A stretch of DNA of 64,000 bases from Ypsolopha sequella (Eukaryota; Arthropoda; Insecta; Lepidoptera; Ypsolophidae). The position numbers and the translations under genes are program-made. The notes beneath the pieces were generated by a model, which saw nothing but the letters and a program-made list of their open reading frames with translations, had not been told where the DNA came from and did not search any database. This document shows, piece by piece, positions 1-8,377 of this stretch. Each line of letters begins with the position of its first letter. Positions within the stretch are counted from its first letter, which is position 1. The stretch covers positions 8,962,229 through 9,026,228 of the forward strand of contig OW203988.1 of assembly GCA_934047225.1 (NCBI GenBank), read 5' to 3'.

Positions 1-378
1 ATTAGGGGTGTGAGAAGACTATTTTTCGATCCAGGGTTCCTGTTAGCGACGGGTGCAGCAAAGGTCAACTTCACACGCCCTCTGCAGGCAACGAAAAGGA
101 ACTAACGAAGAGTTAGGGTATGCTAGCGCGGCGTTACCGTACAGACACAACAAAATGTTTTTCGCGTTTTTAACATAAAAATAATGAGTTTAGAACAAAT
201 AAATAAATGTAAATAGATTAAGAATATCATACAGAATTAGGGAAAAATATTGTATTATGTCTAGCTATAGGAATGAATAAATTATGACGAGTTTTCTTAA
301 TAAAAACCTAAGACAAGGATGCACACATATGTAAGAAAGAAATAGATATAAGATTAGTGCCGTGTGCAAAACGGCAAG

Positions 379-418
379 TATATAAGGCGGGCCTAACCCG
401 TGGTTTGTCATTCAGTAC
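379..418 (+). promoter_or_regulatory. LTR core promoter (TATA + initiator)
   Basis: TATATAAG at 379-386 lies about 30 bp upstream of ATTCAGTA, where the A at 414 fits the arthropod initiator TCAGT. The spacing is canonical, so transcription is inferred to start near 414. The same signals recur in the 3' LTR at 6460-6499. Confidence 0.7.
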
Positions 419-437
419 TGAGCATTACAAGAAGAAT

Positions 438-443
438 AATAAA
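438..443 (+). terminator. Poly(A) signal in LTR R region
   Basis: AATAAA lies 24 bp downstream of the inferred start site. In the 3' LTR the same hexamer (6519-6524) would direct cleavage shortly before the end of the element, which implies a very short R region. Confidence 0.55.
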
Positions 444-489
444 AGAAGAAAAATCTAAAAGAAGTTTCAATACAGTCCACTACAGTTTT

Positions 490-507
490 TGGACCTTCGG
501 AAGCCGG
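490..507 (+). other. Candidate primer binding site
   Basis: Five bases after the 5' LTR the sequence tggaccttcggaagccgg begins with TGG, as a tRNA-primed minus-strand start site should. I did not match it to a particular tRNA. Confidence 0.45.
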
Positions 508-555
508 ATCACTGAAGGAAGAATATTTTCGTCGAGAATCAAGATCCCGGGAACA

Positions 556-3500
556 ATGCCGGTCACACGCTCCACGACGTCGAGGGACAAGGATGCAAGA
601 GCTGCCTTGAGGACGACTCACGACCCGCCAACGGCTACCCATAGTACGACCACCGGTGGCACTACTGACGTCGAGGCTACAGGCATACTACACTTCGAGA
701 ATCCCGCGTCGCCGTCAGACTCCGAGAGGCCCGCACACCCGACCGAGGGTATTGCGCTGCTCGCACCCCCCGCGCTGCCCGCACCCCCTGCACCGCCCGC
801 ATGCTCCGTGACACCTTCAGCCACTGCAAGCACCATCAAAGAAACCGAAGCTACGAAGCACACCACGACACACGAAGAACGAATCCTACCGCCCGCTGGA
901 GCCCACCGTGCACCGTTAGGGTGGAAAGATACCACCGTGGCAAGATCGACGACGTCATCCCGTAGTCGCAGAAAGCTTGAAGCTGAGGCCAAATACAGAC
1001 TCGCCATGCAGAAGCTTGAAGAAGAAAAAGCTCGAACGGAGCTGATAAGGGCACAGGCAGAACTGTTGGCTCTTGATTCAGAAGAAGAACCCGACGAAGT
1101 CTTGGAGCTGGAGAAATCAATAAATGTAGAGCGATGGATCGACGACACTATGAAGAATCAAGAACCTGACATGCCGCAAGAACCTCAACCTTCTATGGAG
1201 CCGAAGCCACGTGACCACGTGACAACAGCACCGTTTGAAGAAATGAGAAGCGACACCAAGAAGAGCGACATACAGATCCTGGCTGATGCAATTTTAGAAG
1301 CAACACAGAACAGCGCATCACGTCAACCAGTCGCACTCCACGCATACACGCAAGATCTACCATCGTTCAGCGGAAACATTGAAGAATGGCTCATATTCAA
1401 GAAACAATACAGAGAGACCACAGCCCTGTACTCCGAAACACAGAACATGGCAAGGCTGAGGAAGAGCATCACTGGGCCGGCAAGAGAAGCTGTGAAGAGT
1501 TTGCTGATGCTAACATCACGACCCGAGGACGTCATCACAGCATTAGAACGACGCTTTGGGAAACCCGACGCGATAGTATTGGCCGAGATGGAGAAGATCA
1601 AGAAACATGCAGCACTGAACGAGAACCCACGAGACACATGCATCTTCGCTAGTCGCGTCAACAACGTCGTGGCGACTATCAAGGCGCTTTCAATGCCGCA
1701 ATATCTCCACTCACCTGAGATGTGCAGAAGCATTATCGAGAAGCTCACACCGATCACCAAGCACCGATGGTACGACTTCAGAGCGAGGTGCACCGACCAT
1801 GAAGAACCAGAACTCCTCAAAATCGACCGGTTCCTCAGTACGGAAGCAGACCTCTGCGGACCATACACACCAGCGGAAGTAGAGAAAACGAAGAGCTTCA
1901 ACAGATCGAACACGCGCTTCGCACAAACACATCACGTCGAGGAGGAGAAAGAAGAGACCACTGCTTCAGTACAAGAAGAGAAAAAGAAGACCTGCATATT
2001 TTGCACTGAAGAACATTGGTCACACGAATGCAAGAAATTCATAGCAGCAGACAATGAGAAAAGATGGAAGATGGCAATGGAAAACAAACTCTGTTTCCGT
2101 TGCCTGAGAAAGCGTCACCAAAGAACAAGCTGCCGCAGTCCACCATGCAAGATCTGCAGGAGAAGCCATCATCTTACTTTGCATAACCCAGAGAAGAAAG
2201 AACAAGTCGAGAAACCCAGAGAACAAAGGGAGAAACCATTAGAAGATAAGAAAACTGAGGAGACCGTCAACACTGCAGTACTGTCCGTCGCAGCGCCACT
2301 CACAGCCTATCTCAAGATCATTCCCGTTGAAGTTTACGGACCCGAGGGCTCTCAGAAGATACTGGCACTCTTGGACGAGGGATCAACCATCACTATGCTA
2401 AACAGTGATGTAGCCAGGAAGATAGGAGTCAGGGGTGAACCAGAGAGGCTGAGCATCAGCACCGTGGGCGGCGGTAAAGTCACCACACTCAGTTCCCTAC
2501 GAGTCGACTTGAAGATAAGAGGACTTCATCGCAGCGACAAGAGAAACATCACCAACGTGAGAACTATAGAAGACTTGAAGCTGCCACTCCAGCAAGTCCA
2601 GAAAGAAGATATCGAAGCATGCAAACATCTCAAGCAGATAGAGAAACAAATCACCTTCGCACCTGAAGCACCCAAGATGATCATTGGGCAAGACAACTGG
2701 GATCTTATCGTCAGCAGAAAGATAATTAAAGGAAGACCATCTCAACCTGTCGCCTCACAGACAAACCTCGGATGGGTACTCCATGGCGTTCACGCAGGCA
2801 TCTCCGTTCCAGTTAACTTTGTCAATCACTGCATGGAAGAGAGAAGCGAAGATGAAATAGAGAAAATGATAAGGCATCACTTCAGCATCGACGCACTAGG
2901 AGTACAACCGAAACGACCGAGCACTGACCCAGAAGAGAAGGCTCTGATGATTCTGAACACAACCACAAGAAGACTTCAAGATGGAAGATTTGAAACGGGA
3001 CTGCTGTGGGCCAGCAAAGAAGAAACACTACCGAACAATCACACCCACGCCCTGAGAAGACTGAAGTCAATAGAAAAGAAGCTGAACCAAGACGAAGAAA
3101 TGAAGACTCAATATCGACAGCAGATCCAACATCTCATTGACAGCGGATACGCCGAAGAAGCCCCTCCACCAAAGAAAGAGAACAAGAGGACATTCTACTT
3201 ACCGCACTTCGCCGTAACTCATCCAACAAAGAAGAAGATCAGAATCGTCTTCGACGCGGCGGCACGCTTCCAAGGAAAATGTTTGAACTCCGCGCTGCTG
3301 TCAGGACCAGATCAGCTGCAATCCCTGTTCGGCGTCTTAGTTCGCTTCCGAGAAAAACCCATCGCAATTATGGCAGACATCAAAGAGATGTTTCTACAGA
3401 TCAAGATCAGAGAGGAAGATCGAGACAGCCTCAGATTCCTGTGGACAAATCAAAATGACAAAACAAAGGAATATAGAATGACTTCGGTGATCTTCGGAGC

Positions 3501-4746
3501 GACCTCATCACCAGCAACTGCAATATTTGTCAAGAATAAAAACGCAATGGAATTCAGCGACAAATACCCTGAAGCAAGCAGAGCAATCGTCAGAAATCAC
3601 TACATGGACGATTATCTCCAGAGTTTCACCTCAAAAGAAGAAGCTGCAAGAATCGCCAAACAAGTCGATCACATCCACAAGAAGGCGGGTTTTCAACTCC
3701 GAGGATGGGCAAGCAACGAAAAGTCTCTTCTAGAACAAATAACCACAGAAGAAAACAAGACTGAAGTTAAGCTGACGCAAGAAACCGAAGAAAAAACTCT
3801 GGGATTATTATGGAAGACAGAAGAAGATGCATTGGCTTTCAACGTCACTCTCAGGAACACTCCGACAGACATCCTCAACGGTGAAAAGAAGCCAACGAAG
3901 AGACAAGTCATGAGCGCCGTGATGTCCACTTTTGATCCAATTGGTCTATTGGCACCGGTCCTAGTACAAGGGAAGAAAATAGTTCAGAAACTATGGAAGA
4001 CTGGAATTGGATGGGATCAAGAAGTTGGAGACGAAATCATACCTGCGTGGAAGAATTATCTGGCAGAACTAACAAGACTCCGAACATTGAGAATCCCAAG
4101 AAGCCTAACGAAGACCGTCACCCATGGAGAGCTTCATACGTTCGTAGATGCCAGCGAGGAAGCATACGCAGCCGCCGTATACTGGAGAACCACTGAAGAA
4201 GACGGCAGCATTAGAGTCGTGCTCATCGCAGGGAAAGCCAAGGTCACGCCAACGAAGCCAATTTCGGTCCCACGTCTTGAGCTGCAATCCGCTTTACTTG
4301 GCAGCAGGCTGGCCAGAAGCATAACCGAAGAAACAGACCTAGAAATAAAGAAGAAAGTTTTTTGGTCAGACTCCAGTACAGTACTACAATGGATCAAGAC
4401 AGAGCCAAGAAAATTCAAGACCTTCGTGGCGCACAGATTGGCTGAAATAGAAGACCTTACCAAACCAGAAGAATGGAGATGGGTCCCTACTAAACAGAAT
4501 CCAGCCGATGAAGCCACCCGTGGTGTTCCAAGAGATTTCGCCGAACAATCTGCGTGGTTTACCGGACCATCCTTCCTGCAGACAACAGAGGAGAACTGGC
4601 CAATCAACAGATTCCAGAACAAGGTGGAGCCAACAGGAGAAGAGAAAATAGAAAGAGTAGCAACCGTTAATTGTCTACAACCGTCCACTCCAGATGAAGA
4701 GCGCTTCTCAACATGGAAGAAACTACTGAAAACCAGTCATACATAA
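556..4746 (+). CDS. BEL/Pao Gag-protease-RT-RNase H polyprotein
   Basis: The frame is also open through the U5 region back to about 400, but the first ATG after the inferred transcription start is at 556, giving 1,396 residues. From that Met, a coiled, Glu/Lys-rich gag segment is followed by a DUF1759-type gag core (nt 1357-1590) and three zinc-knuckle motifs (from C480: CX2CX3HX4C, CX2CX4HX4C, CX2CX3H). The aspartic protease has DEGS at D607 (DUF1758 type). The reverse transcriptase carries YMDD at Y1016. A Pao-type A17 region and an RNase H with FVDAS (D1198), FWSDSS and NPADEATRG follow. The frame stops at 4744-4746, just before the integrase, where BEL/Pao pol normally continues. That makes this the first part of a broken or frameshifted Gag-Pol. 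It would package and copy the element's RNA in virus-like particles. Confidence 0.93.
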   Translation: MPVTRSTTSRDKDARAALRTTHDPPTATHSTTTGGTTDVEATGILHFENPASPSDSERPAHPTEGIALLAPPALPAPPAPPACSVTPSATASTIKETEATKHTTTHEERILPPAGAHRAPLGWKDTTVARSTTSSRSRRKLEAEAKYRLAMQKLEEEKARTELIRAQAELLALDSEEEPDEVLELEKSINVERWIDDTMKNQEPDMPQEPQPSMEPKPRDHVTTAPFEEMRSDTKKSDIQILADAILEATQNSASRQPVALHAYTQDLPSFSGNIEEWLIFKKQYRETTALYSETQNMARLRKSITGPAREAVKSLLMLTSRPEDVITALERRFGKPDAIVLAEMEKIKKHAALNENPRDTCIFASRVNNVVATIKALSMPQYLHSPEMCRSIIEKLTPITKHRWYDFRARCTDHEEPELLKIDRFLSTEADLCGPYTPAEVEKTKSFNRSNTRFAQTHHVEEEKEETTASVQEEKKKTCIFCTEEHWSHECKKFIAADNEKRWKMAMENKLCFRCLRKRHQRTSCRSPPCKICRRSHHLTLHNPEKKEQVEKPREQREKPLEDKKTEETVNTAVLSVAAPLTAYLKIIPVEVYGPEGSQKILALLDEGSTITMLNSDVARKIGVRGEPERLSISTVGGGKVTTLSSLRVDLKIRGLHRSDKRNITNVRTIEDLKLPLQQVQKEDIEACKHLKQIEKQITFAPEAPKMIIGQDNWDLIVSRKIIKGRPSQPVASQTNLGWVLHGVHAGISVPVNFVNHCMEERSEDEIEKMIRHHFSIDALGVQPKRPSTDPEEKALMILNTTTRRLQDGRFETGLLWASKEETLPNNHTHALRRLKSIEKKLNQDEEMKTQYRQQIQHLIDSGYAEEAPPPKKENKRTFYLPHFAVTHPTKKKIRIVFDAAARFQGKCLNSALLSGPDQLQSLFGVLVRFREKPIAIMADIKEMFLQIKIREEDRDSLRFLWTNQNDKTKEYRMTSVIFGATSSPATAIFVKNKNAMEFSDKYPEASRAIVRNHYMDDYLQSFTSKEEAARIAKQVDHIHKKAGFQLRGWASNEKSLLEQITTEENKTEVKLTQETEEKTLGLLWKTEEDALAFNVTLRNTPTDILNGEKKPTKRQVMSAVMSTFDPIGLLAPVLVQGKKIVQKLWKTGIGWDQEVGDEIIPAWKNYLAELTRLRTLRIPRSLTKTVTHGELHTFVDASEEAYAAAVYWRTTEEDGSIRVVLIAGKAKVTPTKPISVPRLELQSALLGSRLARSITEETDLEIKKKVFWSDSSTVLQWIKTEPRKFKTFVAHRLAEIEDLTKPEEWRWVPTKQNPADEATRGVPRDFAEQSAWFTGPSFLQTTEENWPINRFQNKVEPTGEEKIERVATVNCLQPSTPDEERFSTWKKLLKTSHT

Positions 4747-6197
4747 GACGAGCAGAAATACTTTTAATAAAGAAGAGCCAAGAAGACTGCTTTAGCGAAG
4801 AAATCAATAACCTAAAGAAGAACCAACTGTTGAAGAAATCAAGCAAACTCAGCAGATTCGAAGTCTATTTAGATGAGGAAGAAGTACTCCGAGTCAAAGG
4901 CCGCATCGAAAAGGTTACTGGCGTACAAGACACTGTGAAGAAACCCGCAGTGCTGGAAGGAAGACACAGAATCACACGCCTGATTATGGAAGATTATCAT
5001 AGACGCTGTTACCACGGAAACCATGCGACGGTGATGAACGAAATACGGCAACAATACTACATCACAGGGATGAGATCCAGCATCAGAAAACTGATTCATC
5101 AATGCCAGTGGTGCCGTATGAAGAAAAACACACCGCAGAGACCACCGACGGGAGACCTACCAGGAGAACGACTACAACATCATCGACGACCATTTACATA
5201 CGCCGCTGTCGACTACTTTGGGCCAATGAAGATCACCATAGGCCGACGAAATGAAAAACGCTGGGGCGTACTCTTTACTTGCCTCACTACAAGGGCAATA
5301 CACTTAGAGCTGGCGCAAACACTCAGCACCAGTTCCATGATCATGGCACTGAGGAGGATGGCAGCAAGAAGAGGAACACCGGCTACTCTCTACAGCGACA
5401 ATGGAACTAATTTCGTCGGAGCAGAACGTGAGCTGAAAGAAGAGTTCGAGAAGATGAAGAAAGAAGACCCAGAGCAGAAGATTCAAGGCCTAGGAATTCG
5501 CTGGAAATTCGTACCGCCAGGAGCACCAAACATGGCAGGAGCATGGGAGCGAATGGTCAGAACAGTCAAGACTGCACTCTACGCTACGCTCAAAGAGAAG
5601 GCGCCATCTGAAGAAACACTGCACACACTGCTCACTGAAATAGAGCACATGGTTAACTCCAGACCATTGACGAACGTGAGCACCGATCCAGCAGATGAAG
5701 AAAGCCTAACGCCAAACCACTTCCTCCTGGGACGATCAAACGGAGCACCAGTCATTGGAACATTCGACGACAAAGTAATGATTGGGAAGGCGGACTGGAG
5801 AACTGCGCAGCGTCTTGCAGACCACTTTTGGCACAGATGGATGAAGGAATACCTCCCAGAACTACTTCTACGTCGCGGAGGCCTCCGACAAGCTACAGCA
5901 GTCGCCGAAGGAGACATCGTACTCATCGCGGACGGAACGCTGCCAAGGAACCTGTGGCCTAGAGGAGAAGTAACGAAGACGATACCAGGACCTGACGGAA
6001 GAACAAGAATCGTCGAAGTCCGAACAGCTGGCGGAACATTTAGGAGACCGGTGTCACGGATCATCGTGCTGGTTCCTGCATCGTCGCGACCGAAGGATGG
6101 TGCTGCGCACGGCGGGGAGACTGTTAGCGACGGGTGCAGCAAAGGTCAACTTCACACGCCCTCTGCAGGCAACGAAAAGGAACTAACGAAGAGTTAG
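4713..6197 (+). CDS. BEL/Pao integrase (separated pol 3' part)
   Basis: A 494-residue frame lies in -1 relative to the upstream polyprotein and overlaps it by 34 nt. It holds an H2C2 zinc-binding domain (nt about 4970-5120), a DDE core with D167 (VDYFGP), D229 (SDNGTNF) and E279 (GAWERM), and a C-terminal DUF5641-type domain (nt about 5780-6090). The stop codon is 76 bp inside the 3' LTR, so the LTR codes for the C-terminus. The ATG at 4713 lies in what should be continuous pol and is probably not a natural start. Either one base has changed here or ribosomes slip. I see no canonical X XXY YYZ slippery heptamer in the overlap, which favours a lesion or an assembly error. Confidence 0.9.
   Translation: MEETTENQSYIRRAEILLIKKSQEDCFSEEINNLKKNQLLKKSSKLSRFEVYLDEEEVLRVKGRIEKVTGVQDTVKKPAVLEGRHRITRLIMEDYHRRCYHGNHATVMNEIRQQYYITGMRSSIRKLIHQCQWCRMKKNTPQRPPTGDLPGERLQHHRRPFTYAAVDYFGPMKITIGRRNEKRWGVLFTCLTTRAIHLELAQTLSTSSMIMALRRMAARRGTPATLYSDNGTNFVGAERELKEEFEKMKKEDPEQKIQGLGIRWKFVPPGAPNMAGAWERMVRTVKTALYATLKEKAPSEETLHTLLTEIEHMVNSRPLTNVSTDPADEESLTPNHFLLGRSNGAPVIGTFDDKVMIGKADWRTAQRLADHFWHRWMKEYLPELLLRRGGLRQATAVAEGDIVLIADGTLPRNLWPRGEVTKTIPGPDGRTRIVEVRTAGGTFRRPVSRIIVLVPASSRPKDGAAHGGETVSDGCSKGQLHTPSAGNEKELTKS
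6111..6121 (+). other. Polypurine tract
   Basis: ggcggggagac lies directly before the 3' LTR and is the only purine run at the place where plus-strand priming occurs in LTR elements. It also lies inside the integrase frame. Confidence 0.6.
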
Positions 6198-6565
6198 GGT
6201 ATGCTAGCGCGGCGTTACCGTACAGACACAACAAAATGTTTTTCGCGTTTTTAACATAAAAATAATGAGTTTAGAACAAATAAATAAATGTAAATAGATT
6301 AAGAATATCATACAGAATTAGGGAAAAATATTGTATTATGTCTAGCTATAGGAATGAATAAATTATGACGAGTTTTCTTAATAAAAACCTAAGACAAGGA
6401 TGCACACATATGTAAGAAAGAAATAGATATAAGATTAGTGCCGTGTGCAAAACGGCAAGTATATAAGGCGGGCCTAACCCGTGGTTTGTCATTCAGTACT
6501 GAGCATTACAAGAAGAATAATAAAAGAAGAAAAATCTAAAAGAAGTTTCAATACAGTCCACTACA
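6122..6565 (+). repeat. 3' LTR of BEL/Pao element
   Basis: Identical copy of 41-484. It contains the last 76 bp of the integrase frame and is followed by the target duplication gttcc at 6566-6570. Confidence 0.96.
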
Positions 6566-6975
6566 GTTCCGTTTGCGAAATATTAAGCTTAAACATGTTA
6601 ATTTTTGTTAGAGTCAAGTGTGTCCCCCCTGCCAGCGAAACGGTTGTATTTGGGGACATGAAAAAACGGCAGTAGTATACATAACGAAATTAAAAGGAAA
6701 ACTATCACAGCTAAGTAGGCTTTACAAGTTAACGAGTACAGATCGCGCCAAACTTTTAGTCCCCTCTAAACACGGGGCGATTCGCATCAGCTGGAACAAA
6801 ATGTATGGGCCGTTCTTGGGAAGAGCAACTTCCGAGCGTGCTAGAAGTTTGGCGCGATCTGTATAAGTCGACAAGCTTATAAAATGTACTTGGAGAAGCA
6901 TATACTGCATATTGTGCAGGGCAACTACGGAACCCTACACTACACTGACACGCACTTGGCCGGTTTTTTTACCTA
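6566..6975 (+). repeat. Dispersed lepidopteran repeat split by BEL and a MITE
   Basis: Bases 1-40 and 6571-6975 form one copy of a dispersed repeat, split by the BEL element and again by a MITE at 6739-6861. The reverse complement of 44855-45110 matches it on both sides of each insertion (gcgaaatattaagctt, agcaggctttacaagttaacgag, tacggaaccctacac). It ends in cgcacttggccgg, a widespread lepidopteran repeat motif. It is probably the non-coding end of a non-LTR element, but no ORF survives to classify it. Confidence 0.8.
6739..6861. mobile_element. 123-bp TA-target MITE
   Basis: Perfect 17-bp terminal inverted repeats (CAGATCGCGCCAAACTT and its complement) are flanked by TA on each side. The paralogous repeat near 44920 reads cgagtaatagtcgac where this copy has cgagTA-element-TAtaagtcgac, so the insertion at one TA is clean. 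CAG ends with a TA duplication suggest Tc1/mariner-type mobilisation. No coding capacity. Confidence 0.85.
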
Positions 6976-7063
6976 CAATGGGCTTGACCATTACCGCGCC
7001 TGATGGAAACCGTCGATAAGACCTAGGATGTAGGGCTCCCGAAACAGCGAGAATGCAGCAGGC
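6976..7063. other. Old repeat remnant
   Basis: The segment contains cttgaccattaccgcgcctgatgg and aagacctaggatgtagggc, which resemble decayed non-LTR retroelement coding sequence often seen in Lepidoptera. It is too short to classify. Confidence 0.3.
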
Positions 7064-7071
7064 AAGGCGCT

Positions 7072-7479
7072 AAGGGGCTGCACAATGCTAAAATTCAGTC
7101 CTGTTCTAACGCGTTTGTTTTTTAACACTCTAATCAGATGCCGCGCACGTAAAACTTCTGTTATTTTGAAATTGCGGCTCCATTAGGACATTAACCATAA
7201 TTTCTTTATGCAATAAAGATGGTTTTTTCTAGTTAGTATCTGCGTGTGTTGGTTTCGTTTCAACCGGTTTTGAAACATGGAAACTGAATCGCTTTTTTCG
7301 TGAAATTCATGCTTTTTTAAAAGTAATGTAATTAATAGAAGATTGAAAGTATGTTTATTTATAAAGTGTAATTAATAATTGTCTTGAGTCTAAAAACACG
7401 CCATTTTTTTTTCAAATTTTTAGGATCTACATTGAGGGAACTGAATCCAATACAAAGCTGACGCATTGTGGAGCCCCTT
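7072..7479. mobile_element. TIR element with perfect 8-bp target duplication
   Basis: The ends AAGGGGCTGCACAATGC and GCATTGTGGAGCCCCTT are inverted and differ at one position. The 8-bp direct repeat AAGGCGCT flanks the element at 7064-7071 and 7480-7487. An 8-bp duplication fits hAT or P superfamilies, but the termini lack the usual hAT CA start, so the superfamily is open. At 408 bp with no frame it is non-autonomous. Confidence 0.75.
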
Positions 7480-7487
7480 AAGGCGCT

Positions 7488-7870
7488 ACGGAAAAAAAAC
7501 GACACTTTTAGAACTTGCATAACTACTTCAGTAAAGAAGGTATTATTTTGATAAAATTGAATATTATTTTCGGATTCTTTTTCTAGGGATCTGTTAAACA
7601 GAAACGCGATTGGAGAAACTCGGCTCGATACAAATATTAATTGAAATGAGGTCCTTTTAAACACCATTTCTCCTGGTTTGACAATTTTGAATGACATATG
7701 GACTACGTTTATATTTTATTGGATGGATTTTAACAGTATCTAAGACCTGGATAAACGAAATTTTTATAGCAACTTGAGTACGTTTTATATTAATAAAAAA
7801 CCGTCATTTTGCTACTTTTCCTCGAATCCGTCCCTCTCGCACTGAGGGTTTTTTCGCATATAGAGTAAGG
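7488..7870. repeat. Dispersed repeat, inverted copy at 58240-58615
   Basis: Long matching blocks in opposite orientation to 58240-58615 include ctagggatctgttaaacag, aaacgcgattggagaaa and gtccctctcgcactgagggt. No coding frame; class unknown. Confidence 0.75.
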
Positions 7871-8231
7871 ACGCCAAAACATTTACATATCGCCTTAATC
7901 AGTCTTTCTAGCTAGGGACTTCAGCAAAAATCTACGGAAGTCAATAACGGACGATTGACTGATACTACGCACTGGCTGCAACCACTCCCCCAGTCCTAGA
8001 AGTCGCTTGGCGGCATGGTCACGTCATCAATGTGGTGAAAAGCCACGGCTGAAACCTACTACCGCTAGTAAAATAGGTGCCTACTGCAGATGAAATCAAG
8101 ATTCTATGACCTTATGACGCTCATTATACTACCGACAGTTTAAAGATCATAGTTGTTCTTGGAGACAGTCAAAGATGAAGTTCGTTTACTCTTACAGCTA
8201 CGAAGAAAATTGGTCGGATTCTTACACTCAC

Positions 8232-8377
8232 CAATCTTCGTTTGGGCTTGATCAGGGGTCTATTCTGTCCATTCATTTTGTAGTACAATCCGCAGGCGTT
8301 GCAGAGATAGTGGCCCGTGCCGTCCCGTCGCCACAGGGGTGTACTCGTAGCGCCGCAGTTCACGCATTCTCGACCCT
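8232..8377 (-). CDS. srp: GATA factor, coding exon 3: N-terminal GATA zinc finger
   Basis: The minus strand reads acceptor ccacggcag|AG at 8378 and donor TTG|gtgagt at 8231, giving a 146-nt exon. Its first two bases complete a GAG (Glu) codon begun by the G ending the 17521-18063 exon. The 48 following codons start [17 protein letters not shown] and form a perfect CX2CX17CX2C GATA finger with the [13 protein letters not shown] helix, then a basic tail ending KPKRRL. The exon ends in phase 0. The tail [13 protein letters not shown] resembles serpent-class N-fingers more than pannier-class ones from memory, but the paralogue is an inference. The product is a nuclear DNA-binding protein for (A/T)GATA(A/G) sites. 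In flies serpent acts in haemocyte, fat body and endoderm fate. N-fingers usually stabilise binding and recruit FOG-type cofactors. The second finger is outside the window. Confidence 0.93.

Larger units (their letters stand above)
41..484 (+). repeat. 5' LTR of BEL/Pao element
   Basis: This 444-bp repeat starts tgttagcgac and ends ccactaca, and is identical to 6122-6565. It carries a TATA box, a TCAGT-type initiator and a poly(A) signal, so U3 is about 41-413, R starts near 414, and U5 ends at 484. Confidence 0.96.
41..6565 (+). mobile_element. Full-length BEL/Pao LTR retrotransposon
   Basis: A 6,525-bp element is bounded by two identical 444-bp LTRs that begin TG and end CA. It is flanked by a perfect 5-bp target duplication (gttcc at 36-40 and 6566-6570); a duplication of about 5 bp is usual for BEL/Pao. 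Between the LTRs lie gag, aspartic protease, reverse transcriptase, RNase H and integrase in the BEL/Pao order, with no envelope-like frame. I find no difference between the LTRs on reading them base by base, so the insertion is young. The only visible lesion is the frame change between RNase H and integrase (4713-4746). The element lies in an intron of the GATA gene and is antisense to it. Confidence 0.96.
1..8231 (-). other. Intron 3' of the N-finger exon (continues off the left edge)
   Basis: All sequence left of the donor site at 8231 is intronic for the minus-strand GATA gene. No second GATA finger (CX2CX17CX2C) is found on the minus strand down to base 1, so the C-finger exon must lie outside. 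The intron is filled by the BEL element, the split repeat, two TIR elements and the 7488-7870 repeat. The remaining 7871-8231 shows nothing recognisable. Confidence 0.7.

Noticed and set aside
618..1148. Antisense frames inside the BEL element (for example 618-1148, 1323-1913, 4134-4688, 5579-6142)
   Set aside because: They are shadows of the Gag-Pol frame on the other strand and show no domains.
4720..4735. Canonical -1 frameshift heptamer in the gag-pol overlap
   Set aside because: The A-rich run ctgaaaacc does not fit X XXY YYZ in the upstream frame, so programmed slippage is not supported by the sequence alone.
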